From assembly GCA_000440235.1 (NCBI GenBank), contig ALKQ01000064.1, positions 1 through 47,761 on the forward strand: a stretch of DNA of 47,761 nucleotides, given 5' to 3'. How positions within the stretch are numbered: the first letter of the stretch is position 1; each line of letters begins with the position of its first letter. Of this stretch, positions 31,139 through 40,777 are shown in pieces. The stretch is from Streptococcus suis 10581 (lineage in GTDB: Bacteria > Bacillota > Bacilli > Lactobacillales > Streptococcaceae). Position numbers and translations under genes: made by a program. Under the pieces are notes generated by a model. It saw only the letters and a program-made list of their open reading frames with translations, made no database searches and had not been told where the DNA came from.

Positions 31139-32481
31139 TATTTCATCTCCTTTCCAACGGCTTGGCGTTGAGCCAGCAGGTCGCGGAATTCCAGCATAGC
31201 TGTATAAGTAGCTAAAATATAAGCATGTTGGCTACTCGATTGCTCAATCAAGGTCATGATGTCTTCTAGTTTTGGTGTTTCAGTAATCTGGTTCTCAGGA
31301 TAGCCAGTCACACGGAGGCGACGGGCAATTTCAGACGAACGAACACCGCCTGCAAAGACTTGTGGAATGTCCATTTGAGTGATTTGTTCAAAGTCAGCGT
31401 CCCAAATCCAGCTGGTATCAATTCCGTCAGCGTAGTTGGCATTGAGAAGGACGGACAGGCTAAAATCGTATGGAGCCAGTTTCATCATTTCAATAGCCTG
31501 GGTTGCACCGACAGGGTTTTTAATCAAGACCAATGTACAATCCTTCTCACCCAACTTAAATGTTTCTTGGCGACCGAAGACTGCCTTAGACTTGTCAAAT
31601 CCTGCCTTGATTTTCTCAGGAGATACGCCGAAAAATTCTGCCACGCTGACAGCTGCTAGGGCATTGTAGATATTGTAAAGTCCACCGATATTGATTTTGT
31701 AGTCCTGTCCGTCAATAGCAAAAGTAGAAGAGGTATTGGTGATTTCTTTTAGTTCGGTCAACTTGTAGTCCAGTTCAGGTCGGCTAAAGCCACAGTTGCT
31801 ACAGATGTAGCTGCCCAAGTTAGCGTAGGTATTGAGCTTGTACTGGATAATCTGGTGGCACTGAGGACAGAGAACGCCTTCGGTATTGTAATGGGCCAGG
31901 CGAGGCTCATGCTCTTCCGTTGCAAAACCGTAGTATTTTACTGGATTGATAACGTTTGTCGAGTTGAAAAGTGGGCTGTCACCGTTGGCGAGAATGGTCG
32001 CCTCTGGTACCTTGGCAGCCCCGTCCAAAATCATCTGGTAGGTGGTATAAATCTCGCCGTAACGGTCCATTTGGTCGCGGAAGATATTGGTAAAGACGAT
32101 CAAGCTAGGCTTGATAAAGTCGGTCACGCGGGCAAGACTTGCTTCGTCAATCTCCAAGACGGCAATCTTCTTGCCATTTTTATTTTTCTTGGCAGATAAA
32201 AATGTTGCCGTAATCCCTGTAATCATATTGGCACCGCTGGTGTTGGTCGTAATTTCTCCGAAGGCTTCTTGGAGGATACCGACTGTCAGGGCAGTGGTCA
32301 GAGTCTTACCGTTGGTCCCTGTCACAACAACCACTTCATAATCCTTAGCCAAACTATCTAAAATATGTTTATCGAATGTGAGGGCAATTTTTCCAGGTAG
32401 GGTAGTACCACGTCCTAGTTTTTTCAAAATGAACTGGGAACTTTTTCCTGCTAGAATACCCAAAGCTGTATTTATTTTCAT
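31138..32481 (-). CDS. murT: Lipid II isoglutaminyl synthase, ligase subunit MurT
   Basis: A 447-residue Mur-ligase-family protein. P-loop [12 protein letters not shown] (about 55-66), Mur ligase core, and an inserted four-Cys zinc ribbon CPQCHQ..CSNCG (about 205-235) typical of MurT. The C-terminal DUF1727 domain has [15 protein letters not shown]. With GatD it amidates peptidoglycan precursors, needed for efficient cross-linking in streptococci. Divergent from cdaA across 179 bp. Confidence 0.94.
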   Translation of the reverse strand: MKINTALGILAGKSSQFILKKLGRGTTLPGKIALTFDKHILDSLAKDYEVVVVTGTNGKTLTTALTVGILQEAFGEITTNTSGANMITGITATFLSAKKNKNGKKIAVLEIDEASLARVTDFIKPSLIVFTNIFRDQMDRYGEIYTTYQMILDGAAKVPEATILANGDSPLFNSTNVINPVKYYGFATEEHEPRLAHYNTEGVLCPQCHQIIQYKLNTYANLGSYICSNCGFSRPELDYKLTELKEITNTSSTFAIDGQDYKINIGGLYNIYNALAAVSVAEFFGVSPEKIKAGFDKSKAVFGRQETFKLGEKDCTLVLIKNPVGATQAIEMMKLAPYDFSLSVLLNANYADGIDTSWIWDADFEQITQMDIPQVFAGGVRSSEIARRLRVTGYPENQITETPKLEDIMTLIEQSSSQHAYILATYTAMLEFRDLLAQRQAVGKEMK

Positions 32482-32610
32482 GGGACTATTTTATCATAAA
32501 GGCTGGGGATTTTCTAGAACGGAGTGTGTTGGAACGTGATATATTCCTGCAGTAAATCTGTACTATTTTTAACAGGAAGGTCACTATTTTCTAAAGAAAA
32601 GGGGAAAATA

Positions 32611-32619
32611 TGGTATAAT
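32611..32619 (+). promoter_or_regulatory. Extended -10 of the cdaA operon
   Basis: TGGTATAAT contains a perfect TATAAT (32614-32619) preceded by TG at the extended -10 position. It is about 40 bases before the cdaA ATG. Confidence 0.6.
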
Positions 32620-32660
32620 GGGTACATTACTATGTATGAGTTAGAAAGTATGAGAATGAT

Positions 32661-33515
32661 ATGTTAAACCTAAACCAGTTACTGGATACAGGGTATTGGT
32701 CGAGTTTGATAGCCAGTCCTTGGACCGCACTGTTGCACCTAATTGATATTAGTATAGTTGTTTATTTGATTTATAATTTTAGTAAGTCTATTGCAGGTAC
32801 TAAAATTATGACATTGATTCGAGGGGTTTTTCTCTTCATTATTGTCCAGATTATAGCTAGTTTATTCGGTCTGCAGACGATTGCTTGGTTGATTAATCAA
32901 GTAATCACATATGGGGTTATTGCAGCAGTAGTTATTTTTGCACCAGAGTTGCGTGCTATGCTTGAAAAACTCGGTAGGACAACTCAGATTTTTGGGACAA
33001 ATACAGTGAGTGCAGAAGAAAAGTTAATTGTTGCTTTTCTCAAATCGGTTGCTTATATGTCTCCGCGTAAAATTGGTGCACTTGTGGCAGTAGAACAAGC
33101 CCAAACATTGCAAGAATATAGAGCAACGGGGATTCCACTCAATGCGGATATATCGCAGGAATTGTTAATAAATATTTTCATCCCGAATACACCGCTACAT
33201 GATGGGGCTGTAATTGTCAAGGAAGACAAGGTAGCTGTTGCTTGTGCTTATTTGCCCCTGTCAGAGAGCGCAGGAATTTCAAAGGAATTTGGAACACGAC
33301 ATCGTGCAGCCATTGGCTTATCGGAGGTATCTGATGCGTTTGTGTTTATTGTTTCTGAAGAAACTGGCAGTATCTCTATTGCACGAAACGGGATATTTAA
33401 ACATGATTTGACTTTGGATGAGTTTGAAGCAGAGTTGCGAGCGACTTTTATTTCTGAAAATGTAGAGAAGAAGTCCATCTGGAAGCGATTAGGAGGTGGC
33501 AAACATGAACGATAA
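32661..33515 (+). CDS. cdaA: Diadenylate cyclase CdaA
   Basis: A 284-residue membrane enzyme making c-di-AMP from two ATP, controlling potassium and osmolyte balance and wall integrity. Three hydrophobic helices (about 15-40, 45-65, 70-90) precede the DAC domain with its hallmarks PLHDGAVIV and GTRHRAAIG. Followed by cdaR (overlapping) and glmM, the conserved Firmicute gene cluster whose products contact one another. The ribosome binding site is weak (GAGAATGAT). Confidence 0.95.
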   Translation: MLNLNQLLDTGYWSSLIASPWTALLHLIDISIVVYLIYNFSKSIAGTKIMTLIRGVFLFIIVQIIASLFGLQTIAWLINQVITYGVIAAVVIFAPELRAMLEKLGRTTQIFGTNTVSAEEKLIVAFLKSVAYMSPRKIGALVAVEQAQTLQEYRATGIPLNADISQELLINIFIPNTPLHDGAVIVKEDKVAVACAYLPLSESAGISKEFGTRHRAAIGLSEVSDAFVFIVSEETGSISIARNGIFKHDLTLDEFEAELRATFISENVEKKSIWKRLGGGKHER

Positions 33516-34209
33516 GTTTAAAGCTGTAGGTCACTTAGCCTTATCTATTTTTCTAGCATTGTTGCTCTTTTTCTATGCAACAACCACCAACTATAAAAAT
33601 TCAGAATCAGCTGCACAGAACACGGAGTCAGAAACCTATGTTCACACACTGAGCAATGTACCGATTGAGATTGAATATGATACAAACAAGTATTTTATTT
33701 CCGGATTTTCTTCGACGGTAGCAGTTGAATTAAGGGGCTCTAATCGTGTTCTCCTACAGAGAGAATCCGATGAGTCAACTCGGACGTTTCAAGTGACTGC
33801 GGATTTGAGAGAGTTGACTGATGGGACACAGACTGTCAAGCTACAATTGACTAATTTGCCAGCAGGAGTGAGTGCGACACTAGCACCTGATGCGATTACC
33901 GTTAAGATTGGTAAAAAAGTTAGCAAGGCATTCCCGGTAGCTGGTAGAGTATATAGTAATCAATTGGCAGAGGGTTACAGTCTGTCTAAGGTTTCAGTCA
34001 ACGTAGATACCGTTAAAGTGACAACGGATGAAGAAACAATGGCTAAGATTGATCGGGTCGAAGCTGTTGCGATGGATGTGAGCAATCTGTCTGAGAATTA
34101 TAGTGGTACAGCTAAATTACAGGCTGTAGATAGCGACGGCAATGTCTTGCCAGTTGTACTGTCTCAGACGGAAGCAAATATGCAAATTATACTTACAAAA
34201 ACAAAATAA
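33505..34209 (+). CDS. cdaR: CdaA regulatory protein CdaR (YbbR domains)
   Basis: A 234-residue membrane-anchored protein with one N-terminal helix (about 10-26) and an extracytoplasmic part built of YbbR repeats (for example VPIEIEYDTNKYFISGFSSTVAVELRG and KVSKAFPVAGRVYSNQLAEGYSLSKV..). It modulates CdaA activity. The ATG at 33505 is eight bases from AGGAGG; the in-frame GTG at 33496 overlaps that site and is rejected. It overlaps cdaA by 11 bases. Confidence 0.92.
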   Translation: MNDKFKAVGHLALSIFLALLLFFYATTTNYKNSESAAQNTESETYVHTLSNVPIEIEYDTNKYFISGFSSTVAVELRGSNRVLLQRESDESTRTFQVTADLRELTDGTQTVKLQLTNLPAGVSATLAPDAITVKIGKKVSKAFPVAGRVYSNQLAEGYSLSKVSVNVDTVKVTTDEETMAKIDRVEAVAMDVSNLSENYSGTAKLQAVDSDGNVLPVVLSQTEANMQIILTKTK

Positions 34210-34221
34210 GAGGTTATGAAA

Positions 34222-35571
34222 ATGGGTAAATATTTTGGGACAGATGGTGTCCGTGGGGAAGCAAACGTAGAATTAACGCCAGAATTAGCATTCAAATTGG
34301 GTCGTTTTGGTGGTTATGTCCTTAGCCAGCATGAGACGGATGTTCCTCGTGTCTTTGTGGCGCGTGACACACGTATCTCAGGTCAAATGTTAGAGGCTGC
34401 CTTGATTGCAGGACTTCTATCAGTAGGGATTCATGTGTATAAATTGGGAGTTTTGGCGACACCGGGTGTTGCCCACCTAGTCAAAACTGAAAAAGCAAGT
34501 GCAGGTGTCATGATTTCTGCGAGTCATAACCCAGCGCAAGATAACGGTATCAAATTCTTTGCTGGTGACGGCTTCAAGTTGGATGATGCTTTGGAAGCAG
34601 AGATTGAAGCTCTCTTGGATGCTGAAGAAGATACACTTCCTCGTCCATCTGCACATGGTTTGGGTGATGTGGTAGATTATCCAGAAGGCTTGCGTAAATA
34701 CGAATCCTTCCTTGTTTCAACAGGTATTCAGCTAGAAGGTATGAAAGTTGCCTTGGATACTGCCAATGGCGCTGCCTCAACCTCTGCTCGTCAAATTTTT
34801 GCGGATTTGGGAGCTGATTTGACCGTTATGGCTGAACATCCAGACGGATTGAATATCAACGAAGGCGTTGGTTCAACTCATCCTGAAAAATTACAAGAAT
34901 TAGTCAAGGAAACGGGTAGCCAAATCGGTCTTGCCTTTGACGGTGACAGCGACCGCTTGATTGCCGTTGATGAAAATGGTGACTTGGTTGATGGCGACCG
35001 TATCATGTACATCGTTGGTAAGTACTTAGCAGAAAAGGGGTTACTTGCTAAAAATACCATTGTGACAACTGTTATGTCTAACCTTGGATTCCATAAGGCT
35101 TTGGACCGTGAAGGCATTGAAAAAGCTGTGACCGCAGTTGGTGACCGTTATGTGGTTGAAGAAATGCGCAAGGAAGGCTACAATGTTGGCGGTGAGCAGT
35201 CTGGACACGTGATTCTGATGGATTATAACACCACAGGCGACGGCCAGTTGACCGCTGTGCAATTGACCAAAATCATGAAAGAAACTGGTAAGAAGTTGTC
35301 AGAATTGGCAGCAGAAGTGACCATTTACCCGCAAAAACTGGTCAATATCCGTGTGGAAAATAGCATGAAAGACAAGGCTATGGAAGTGCCTGCTATTGCA
35401 GCTATCATTGAAAAAATGGAAGCAGAAATGGCTGGCAACGGTCGTATCTTGGTTCGCCCAAGTGGCACTGAGCCCCTCTTGCGTGTCATGGCAGAAGCGC
35501 CAACGGATGCTGAAGTCGATTACTATGTGGACACCATTGCCGATGTGGTCCGTGCGGAAATCGGAATTTAA
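34222..35571 (+). CDS. glmM: Phosphoglucosamine mutase GlmM
   Basis: A 449-residue enzyme interconverting glucosamine-6-P and glucosamine-1-P for UDP-GlcNAc and wall synthesis. The N-terminus [11 protein letters not shown], the phosphorylated Ser101 in SASHNP, the metal-binding DGDSDR and the sugar-binding GEQSGH are all present, as is the phosphate-binding [11 protein letters not shown] at the C-terminus. ATG 34222 has better spacing from AGAGG than the in-frame ATG at 34216. Third gene of the cdaA operon; in other Firmicutes GlmM binds and inhibits CdaA. Confidence 0.96.
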   Translation: MGKYFGTDGVRGEANVELTPELAFKLGRFGGYVLSQHETDVPRVFVARDTRISGQMLEAALIAGLLSVGIHVYKLGVLATPGVAHLVKTEKASAGVMISASHNPAQDNGIKFFAGDGFKLDDALEAEIEALLDAEEDTLPRPSAHGLGDVVDYPEGLRKYESFLVSTGIQLEGMKVALDTANGAASTSARQIFADLGADLTVMAEHPDGLNINEGVGSTHPEKLQELVKETGSQIGLAFDGDSDRLIAVDENGDLVDGDRIMYIVGKYLAEKGLLAKNTIVTTVMSNLGFHKALDREGIEKAVTAVGDRYVVEEMRKEGYNVGGEQSGHVILMDYNTTGDGQLTAVQLTKIMKETGKKLSELAAEVTIYPQKLVNIRVENSMKDKAMEVPAIAAIIEKMEAEMAGNGRILVRPSGTEPLLRVMAEAPTDAEVDYYVDTIADVVRAEIGI

Positions 35572-35661
35572 ACAGAAATCAATTATTCTTTGAGATGATT
35601 ACATTGTCTAGATCTAGAAGATTGAGTAGGCTACTCTAAAGACAGTGAAAATAAATATAAA

Positions 35662-35685
35662 AACTGGAGTTTGGTTACTCCAGTT
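35662..35685 (+). terminator. Hairpin between glmM and the second ABC-F gene
   Basis: A 9-bp perfect stem AACTGGAGT (35662-35670) / ACTCCAGTT (35677-35685). The T-tract is poor and the next gene follows 21 bases later, so it may be a partial terminator. Confidence 0.5.
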
Positions 35686-35706
35686 CTTTGATGTTGTGAG
35701 GAAATT

Positions 35707-37251
35707 ATGAGTATTTTAGAAGTAAAGAATTTAAGTCATGGTTTTGGTGACCGTGCCATTTTTGAGAATGTCTCCTTCCGTCTCTTGAAAGGGGAACATA
35801 TCGGTCTTGTCGGTGCCAATGGTGAAGGGAAATCGACCTTCATGTCCATCGTGACAGGTCAGTTGCAGCCAGATGAGGGCAAAGTGGAATGGTCACGTTA
35901 TGTAACGGCAGGATATTTAGACCAGCATGCTAAATTAGAAAAAGGTCAATCAGTCCGTGATGTCTTGCGGACAGCATTCGATGAACTCTTCAAGACAGAA
36001 GCCCGTATCAATGACATTTACATGTCTATGGCAGAAGAGGGTGCCGATATGGATGCCCTCATGGAAGAGGTTGGTGAACTGCAGGATCGTCTGGAAAGCC
36101 GTGATTTCTATACGCTTGATGCCAAGATTGACGAAGTAGCGCGTGCACTTGGTGTTATGGACTATGGCATGGACAAGGATGTGACGGAGTTATCAGGGGG
36201 ACAACGGACTAAGGTTCTTTTGGCAAAATTGCTCTTGGAAAAGCCTGACATCTTGCTTCTGGATGAGCCGACCAACTACTTGGATGCTGAGCATATTGAC
36301 TGGCTTAAACGCTACTTGCAGAACTATGAAAATGCCTTTGTCTTGATTTCGCATGATATTCCATTCTTGAATGACGTGATTAACATTGTCTACCATGTGG
36401 AAAATCAACTTTTGACTCGTTACACAGGCGACTACTACCAATTCCAAGAAGTACATGCTATGAAGCGGGCTCAGTTGGAGGCGGCCTATGAGCGCCAGCA
36501 GAAGGAAATCGCAGACTTGCAGGACTTCGTTAACCGTAACAAGGCCCGTGTTGCCACTCGAAACATGGCCATGTCTCGTCAGAAGAAATTGGACAAGATG
36601 GAGATTATTGAGCTTCAAGCAGAGAAACCAAAGCCATCATTTGATTTCAAAATGGCTCGGACACCAAGTCGCTTTATCTTCCAAACGACTGATTTGGAAA
36701 TTGGTTATGACCGTGTATTGACACGTAAACTGCTCAATTTGACCTTTGAACGCAACCAGAAGATTGCCATTGTCGGTGCCAACGGTATCGGTAAATCCAC
36801 TCTTCTTAAAAGTTTGCTGGGGATTATTCCACCGCTGGGCGGTTCTGTGGAGCGTGGGGAGTATCTGGAACTAGGCTATTTCGAGCAAGAAGTAGCTGGT
36901 GGCAATCGTCAGACTCCGCTTGAAGCCGTTTGGGATGCCTTTCCAGCCCTTAACCAAGCAGAAGTACGAGCAGCCTTGGCTCGTTGCGGTCTGACTTCCA
37001 AACATATCGAAAGCCAAATTCAAGTTCTTTCAGGTGGTGAGCAGGCAAAAGTTCGTCTCTGCTTGCTTATGAACCGTGAAAACAATGTCTTGGTTCTCGA
37101 CGAGCCGACCAACCACTTGGATGTGGATGCCAAGGACGAACTCAAACGCGCCCTTCAAGCCTATAAGGGCTCAATTCTCATGGTCTGCCACGAGCCTGAT
37201 TTCTATGAAGGCTGGGTGGATGATGTCTGGGATTTTAATGAATTGACATAA
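35707..37251 (+). CDS. ABC-F family ATPase (YkpA/YbiT type)
   Basis: A 514-residue soluble twin-ATPase. Walker A GANGEGKST and GANGIGKST; signatures LSGGQRTKVLLAKLLL and LSGGEQAKVRLCLLM; Walker B LLLDEPTNYLD and VLDEPTNHLD. The linker between the domains (about 245-310) has RNKARVATRNMAMSRQKKLDK. It lacks the C-terminal coiled coil of the other ABC-F in this window, matching the YbiT/YkpA subgroup. Likely acts at the ribosome; no resistance role can be claimed. Monocistronic, with a good terminator. Confidence 0.9.
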   Translation: MSILEVKNLSHGFGDRAIFENVSFRLLKGEHIGLVGANGEGKSTFMSIVTGQLQPDEGKVEWSRYVTAGYLDQHAKLEKGQSVRDVLRTAFDELFKTEARINDIYMSMAEEGADMDALMEEVGELQDRLESRDFYTLDAKIDEVARALGVMDYGMDKDVTELSGGQRTKVLLAKLLLEKPDILLLDEPTNYLDAEHIDWLKRYLQNYENAFVLISHDIPFLNDVINIVYHVENQLLTRYTGDYYQFQEVHAMKRAQLEAAYERQQKEIADLQDFVNRNKARVATRNMAMSRQKKLDKMEIIELQAEKPKPSFDFKMARTPSRFIFQTTDLEIGYDRVLTRKLLNLTFERNQKIAIVGANGIGKSTLLKSLLGIIPPLGGSVERGEYLELGYFEQEVAGGNRQTPLEAVWDAFPALNQAEVRAALARCGLTSKHIESQIQVLSGGEQAKVRLCLLMNRENNVLVLDEPTNHLDVDAKDELKRALQAYKGSILMVCHEPDFYEGWVDDVWDFNELT

Positions 37252-37256
37252 GAAGC

Positions 37257-37280
37257 AAGCTGCCGAAAGGTGGCTTTTTC
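37257..37280 (+). terminator. Terminator after the second ABC-F gene
   Basis: AGCTGCC (37258-37264), GAAA loop, GGTGGCT (37269-37275) with two G-U pairs, then a run of T. Confidence 0.8.
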
Positions 37281-37330
37281 TTAGATATTTGCTAAGTATA
37301 TTCTGAAAATTATAATGTTTCTAAAAAAGC

Positions 37331-37358
37331 TTGACAATGATTTTAAAAGGAGTATAAT
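37331..37358 (+). promoter_or_regulatory. Promoter of the cupin-fetAB operon
   Basis: TTGACA (37331-37336) and TATAAT (37353-37358), both perfect, with a 16-base spacer. Two PerR/Fur-like boxes follow at once. Confidence 0.8.
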
Positions 37359-37394
37359 TAGAATTGTTCTAAAGAAAGTTTAGAATAATTATAA
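37358..37394. promoter_or_regulatory. Two PerR/Fur-like operator boxes
   Basis: TTAGAATTGTTCTAA (37358-37372) is a 7-1-7 inverted repeat with one mismatch. TTAGAATAATTATAA (37380-37394) differs at one position from the PerR consensus TTATAATNATTATAA. They overlap and follow the -10 box of the cupin-fetAB promoter, where a bound repressor would block transcription. Control by metal- or peroxide-sensing PerR/Fur is inferred. Confidence 0.6.
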
Positions 37395-37411
37395 TTTAGA
37401 GGTAAACAACT

Positions 37412-37840
37412 ATGACAACTAAAGATTACGGAAAAGCACCATTTGTAACCAATATTGAAACAGCTACTCTTGAAAATACCAACTACCGCACAGCACTTTG
37501 GACTGGGGAACTCTTGCAAGTTACACTGATGTCCATCCCAGTTGGCGGTGACATTGGTGCAGAGGTTCACAATGAAAATGACCAGTTTCTCCGCATTGAG
37601 CAAGGACACGGCCGTGTTATTATGGGCGAATCTGCTGACAAGATTACACTTGATACTGAAGTCGGACCAGAAGATGCAATCTTAATTCCAAACGGTACAT
37701 ACCACAATGTCATCAACATTGGCCAAGAAGACCTTAAAATCTACTCTATTTATGGACCTGCCCATCACGCTCACGGGACAGTTCATGAAACGCAAGCTAT
37801 TGCTATCGCAGCGGAAGAAGCAGAAGAGCATGGTCATTAA
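37412..37840 (+). CDS. Cupin-domain protein
   Basis: A 142-residue single-domain cupin. Motif 1 is GGDIGAEVHNENDQFLRIEQGHGRV (His and Glu ligands) and motif 2 is IPNGTYHNVINIG. A C-terminal His/Glu-rich tail (AHHAHGTVHETQ..EEAEEHGH) could bind metal. The substrate is unknown. It leads an operon with the FetAB-like iron exporter and has PerR/Fur-like boxes in its promoter, so a metal- or oxidative-stress role is plausible. Confidence 0.85.
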   Translation: MTTKDYGKAPFVTNIETATLENTNYRTALWTGELLQVTLMSIPVGGDIGAEVHNENDQFLRIEQGHGRVIMGESADKITLDTEVGPEDAILIPNGTYHNVINIGQEDLKIYSIYGPAHHAHGTVHETQAIAIAAEEAEEHGH

Positions 37841-37841
37841 G

Positions 37842-38480
37842 ATGAACATTTTTCAACTCGAAACTGTCGGCTTATTGGATAATGATAAGTCGATTTTAAC
37901 TGATGTCAGCTTTACCGTTGCAGCTGGCGAGCGACTAACCCTGGTTGGACCTTCGGGCAGTGGCAAAAGCTCTATCCTAAAACTCTTGGCAGGTTTGACA
38001 TCCACGACAAGTGGGACGATTTTCTTTCAGGGGCGGGACATAGCAGAGCTAGATATGCCGATTTATAGGAGGGAAGTTTCCTACTGTTTTCAACAGCCAG
38101 TTCTCTTTGGGCAGACCGTCCAAGACAATCTCCAGTTTCCATTTACCATTCGTCAGTTAGCATTTGACCAAACCAAAGCCTTCAAGGCTTTAGAATCTGT
38201 ACATCTAGCACCAGAATTTTTAAGCAAGAAAATCACAGAATTATCTGGGGGAGAAAAACAGCGAGTTGCCCTCATTCGCAATCTGCTCTTTGAACCAAAG
38301 GTCTTACTCTTGGACGAAATCTCTGCGGGACTGGACGCCGAAACCAAGGCCATTGTCAACAAGCTGTTAGCAGATTATCAAGCCGCAGGAAATACCCTGA
38401 TTGAAGTCACCCATGACCAGTCAGAGATTGATGCAGCCCAAAAGATTCTGAGAGTAGAAGGAGGTCGAGTCCAAGTATGA
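37842..38480 (+). CDS. fetA: ABC exporter ATP-binding protein (FetA-like)
   Basis: A 212-residue ABC ATPase: Walker A GPSGSGKSS, Q-loop YCFQQPVLFG, signature LSGGEKQRVALIRNLL, Walker B VLLLDEISAGLD, switch His VTHDQ. Size and partner match FetA/YbbL of the FetAB iron exporter described in E. coli. ATG 37842 starts right after the cupin stop. It overlaps the permease gene by four bases. Substrate iron is inferred from family and operator sites. Confidence 0.82.
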   Translation: MNIFQLETVGLLDNDKSILTDVSFTVAAGERLTLVGPSGSGKSSILKLLAGLTSTTSGTIFFQGRDIAELDMPIYRREVSYCFQQPVLFGQTVQDNLQFPFTIRQLAFDQTKAFKALESVHLAPEFLSKKITELSGGEKQRVALIRNLLFEPKVLLLDEISAGLDAETKAIVNKLLADYQAAGNTLIEVTHDQSEIDAAQKILRVEGGRVQV

Positions 38481-39238
38481 ATGTTTCAGTAGATAACCTG
38501 TCCCTAGCTCTTGTGTTCGGGTTAGTCTTGGTAGCCATGGGCATCAGTCAGAAGGAAAAATTGGGCTTGACCAAGGATATTTTCATGGCCGTTGTCAGAA
38601 CTGTCCTTCAGCTGATTTTTGTCGGCTACATTCTCAAGTTTATCTTCCAAGCCTCAAATGTCTTTCTCAGCATGGCAATGGTTTTGATTATTCTTTACAA
38701 TGCCAGTGTCCAAGCCAACAAACGCAATCCCAATAGCAAGAAATCCTTGCTTCATCCTTTTTTAGCCCTCCTTGCATCAACAGGTCTAACCTTGACAATC
38801 TTGGTCTTATCGGGTGCTATTAAGTTTATTCCTTCACAGGTCATTCCCATTTCAGGGATGTTGGCTAGCAATGCCATGACGGCCATCGGCTTGTCCTATC
38901 GGGCTATGTACAAGTGCTTCACCGACAACCGCCAACAAGTCTTGGAAAAATTAAGTCTGGGTGCAACTGTCAAATTGGCTTCACAGGATATCTTACGAGA
39001 AGCTATCAAAACAGGTATGCAGCCCACCATTGACTCAGCCAAGACGGTCGGTTTGGTCAGCCTTCCAGGGATGATGTCAGGGCTAATATTTGCAGGAGTT
39101 GATCCAGTCCATGCTATTCGCTATCAGATTATGGTTATGTTCATGTTGCTGTCTGCGACTAGCCTGGCTTCTGTGATTGCCTCCTACGCAGCCTACCAGA
39201 CCTATTTCACCAACAAGGCCCAGGTGGAGTTTGACTAA
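38477..39238 (+). CDS. fetB: ABC exporter permease (FetB/UPF0014)
   Basis: A 253-residue membrane protein with about six to seven helices, of the FetB (YbbM, UPF0014) family. Conserved stretches are AVVRTVLQLIFVGYIL, ISGMLASNAMTAIGLS and TVGLVSLPGMMSGLIFAGVDPVHAIRYQIMVMFMLLS. In E. coli FetAB exports iron and protects from peroxide. It is the last gene of the operon, followed by a good terminator. Confidence 0.86.
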   Translation: MNVSVDNLSLALVFGLVLVAMGISQKEKLGLTKDIFMAVVRTVLQLIFVGYILKFIFQASNVFLSMAMVLIILYNASVQANKRNPNSKKSLLHPFLALLASTGLTLTILVLSGAIKFIPSQVIPISGMLASNAMTAIGLSYRAMYKCFTDNRQQVLEKLSLGATVKLASQDILREAIKTGMQPTIDSAKTVGLVSLPGMMSGLIFAGVDPVHAIRYQIMVMFMLLSATSLASVIASYAAYQTYFTNKAQVEFD

Positions 39239-39250
39239 GAATACTTTTTA

Positions 39251-39285
39251 AACTGCATGTGAATCTGACTACATGTAGTTTTTTT
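39251..39285 (+). terminator. Terminator of the cupin-fetAB operon
   Basis: A 10-bp stem AACTGCATGT (39251-39260) / ACATGTAGTT (39271-39280), one G-U pair, followed by seven T. Confidence 0.88.
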
Positions 39286-39311
39286 GTAGTCAATACTTGT
39301 TTTTTATTTTC

Positions 39312-39340
39312 TTGACCAAGCTTCGTTTTTCTGCTAATAT
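39312..39340 (+). promoter_or_regulatory. Promoter of sstT
   Basis: TTGACC (39312-39317), 17-base spacer, TAATAT (39335-39340) with TG at the extended -10 position. Confidence 0.65.
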
Positions 39341-39368
39341 GGAAAAATGTTTGTTTGGAGGTAATTGT

Positions 39369-40574
39369 TTGAAAAATATAATTTCTATCTGGAAAAAGAT
39401 GAGTTTAATACGAAAAATCAGTATTGGGGTCGTATTAGGTTTAGTCTTGGGATTGAGTGTTCCTCAGTTCACGATGATTTCTCTTTTAGGAAGTCTCTTT
39501 GTTGGCGCTTTAAAAGCCATTGCACCACTGTTGGTGTTGACACTAGTTGCCCACGCTCTTTCCCAGGCACCAGAAGGTCAGAAAAATAATATTCGGACTA
39601 TTCTCTTCCTATACTTAATTGGTACTTTTGCAGCAGCAAGCGTTGCGGTTATTGCCAGTTATCTGTTTCCATTAACATTGGTTCTTACCGAGGCAGCTGC
39701 GACAGAAATTTCGCCACCACAGGGGATTTCAGAAGTATTTCAAGACTTATTATTGAACATTGTTGACAATCCAATCAGTGCGCTAGCAAACGCAAACTAT
39801 ATTGGAGTATTGTCTTGGGCAGCTATTTTTGGTCTTGCCTTTCGGAACGCTAGTCAACACACCAAGGATTTATTGCAATCAACAGCAGAAGTGACTTCTA
39901 AAGTCGTCAGTTGGATTATTGGACTAGCACCTTTCGGTATCTTGGGCTTAGTTTTTGATACAATTGCAAATAATGGATTGGCAGCACTAAAAAACTACGG
40001 TCTGCTGCTATTGGTGCTGGTAGGTTGTATGATTTTTGTAGCACTTGTTGTTAATCCCTTGATTGCCTTTCTTGTTATGAAGAAAAATCCGTACCCGCTG
40101 GTATTTGAATGTCTTCGAGTTAGTGGGGTTACGGCATTTTTTACAAGAAGTTCAGCAGCAAATATTCCAGTCAATATGCAGCTGGCTAAACGATTAGGAG
40201 TTGACTCAGATACCTACTCTGTTTCCATTCCCTTGGGTGCGACAGTGAACATGGCTGGCGCAGCTATTACGATTAATATTTTAACAATGGCAGCTGTTCA
40301 TACACTTGGCATCAGTGTTGATTTCAGCTCGGCTCTTCTTTTATCTGTTGTCGCATCTCTATCAGCTGCAGGTGCATCAGGTGTAGCAGGAGGTTCGCTT
40401 CTCCTCATTCCAGTAGCATGTAGCCTATTTGGTATTCCAAATGAAATCGCCATGCAAGTAGTTGGAGTCGGATTTGTGGTCGGCGTGATTCAAGATTCTT
40501 GTGAAACAGCCCTCAATTCATCAACCGATGTTTTGTTTACAGTTGTAGCAGAACGCTCTGCCTGGAAAAAATAG
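39369..40574 (+). CDS. sstT: Serine/threonine:sodium symporter SstT
   Basis: A dicarboxylate/amino-acid:cation symporter (DAACS) importing serine and threonine with Na+. 401 residues with about eight to nine helices. Family segments include [54 protein letters not shown] and [17 protein letters not shown], very close to E. coli SstT. The best start is TTG 39369, seven bases after GGAGG (39357-39361); the ATG-initiated forms do not fit that site. Monocistronic with its own terminator. Confidence 0.93.
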   Translation: MKNIISIWKKMSLIRKISIGVVLGLVLGLSVPQFTMISLLGSLFVGALKAIAPLLVLTLVAHALSQAPEGQKNNIRTILFLYLIGTFAAASVAVIASYLFPLTLVLTEAAATEISPPQGISEVFQDLLLNIVDNPISALANANYIGVLSWAAIFGLAFRNASQHTKDLLQSTAEVTSKVVSWIIGLAPFGILGLVFDTIANNGLAALKNYGLLLLVLVGCMIFVALVVNPLIAFLVMKKNPYPLVFECLRVSGVTAFFTRSSAANIPVNMQLAKRLGVDSDTYSVSIPLGATVNMAGAAITINILTMAAVHTLGISVDFSSALLLSVVASLSAAGASGVAGGSLLLIPVACSLFGIPNEIAMQVVGVGFVVGVIQDSCETALNSSTDVLFTVVAERSAWKK

Positions 40575-40578
40575 AAAG

Positions 40579-40600
40579 AAGTTGGGAGACCAACTTTTTT
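40579..40600 (+). terminator. sstT terminator
   Basis: AAGTTGG (40579-40585), GAGA loop, CCAACTT (40590-40596) and a T run. Confidence 0.88.
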
Positions 40601-40653
40601 CTTCGCTTTACTTCTGAAATCTCTTTCATTTTGTGATAAAATAGACTTACTTT

Positions 40654-40763
40654 GATATAGTCTTTTGGTTTACTTTTAGAACTAGGCAACGAGCCGCAGG
40701 CATAACTGGAGTTAGGCAAGGTGAGTTAACGAAGTAATAAAAGATAAACCAAATGACGATACT
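40654..40763 (+). repeat. BOX-like repeat upstream of pepV
   Basis: Ends TATAGTCTTTTGGTTTACTT (40656) and the complement of AAAGATAAACCAAATGACGATA (to 40762) form an imperfect inverted repeat of about 23 bp. The same ends in reverse order bound the element at 4853-5045. The interior GGCAACGAGCCGCAGG..AACGAAG resembles the hairpin at 18284-18369. It lies directly before the pepV ribosome binding site, so pepV mRNA probably begins within or carries it. Confidence 0.72.
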
Positions 40764-40777
40764 GAAAAGGAGAACAT

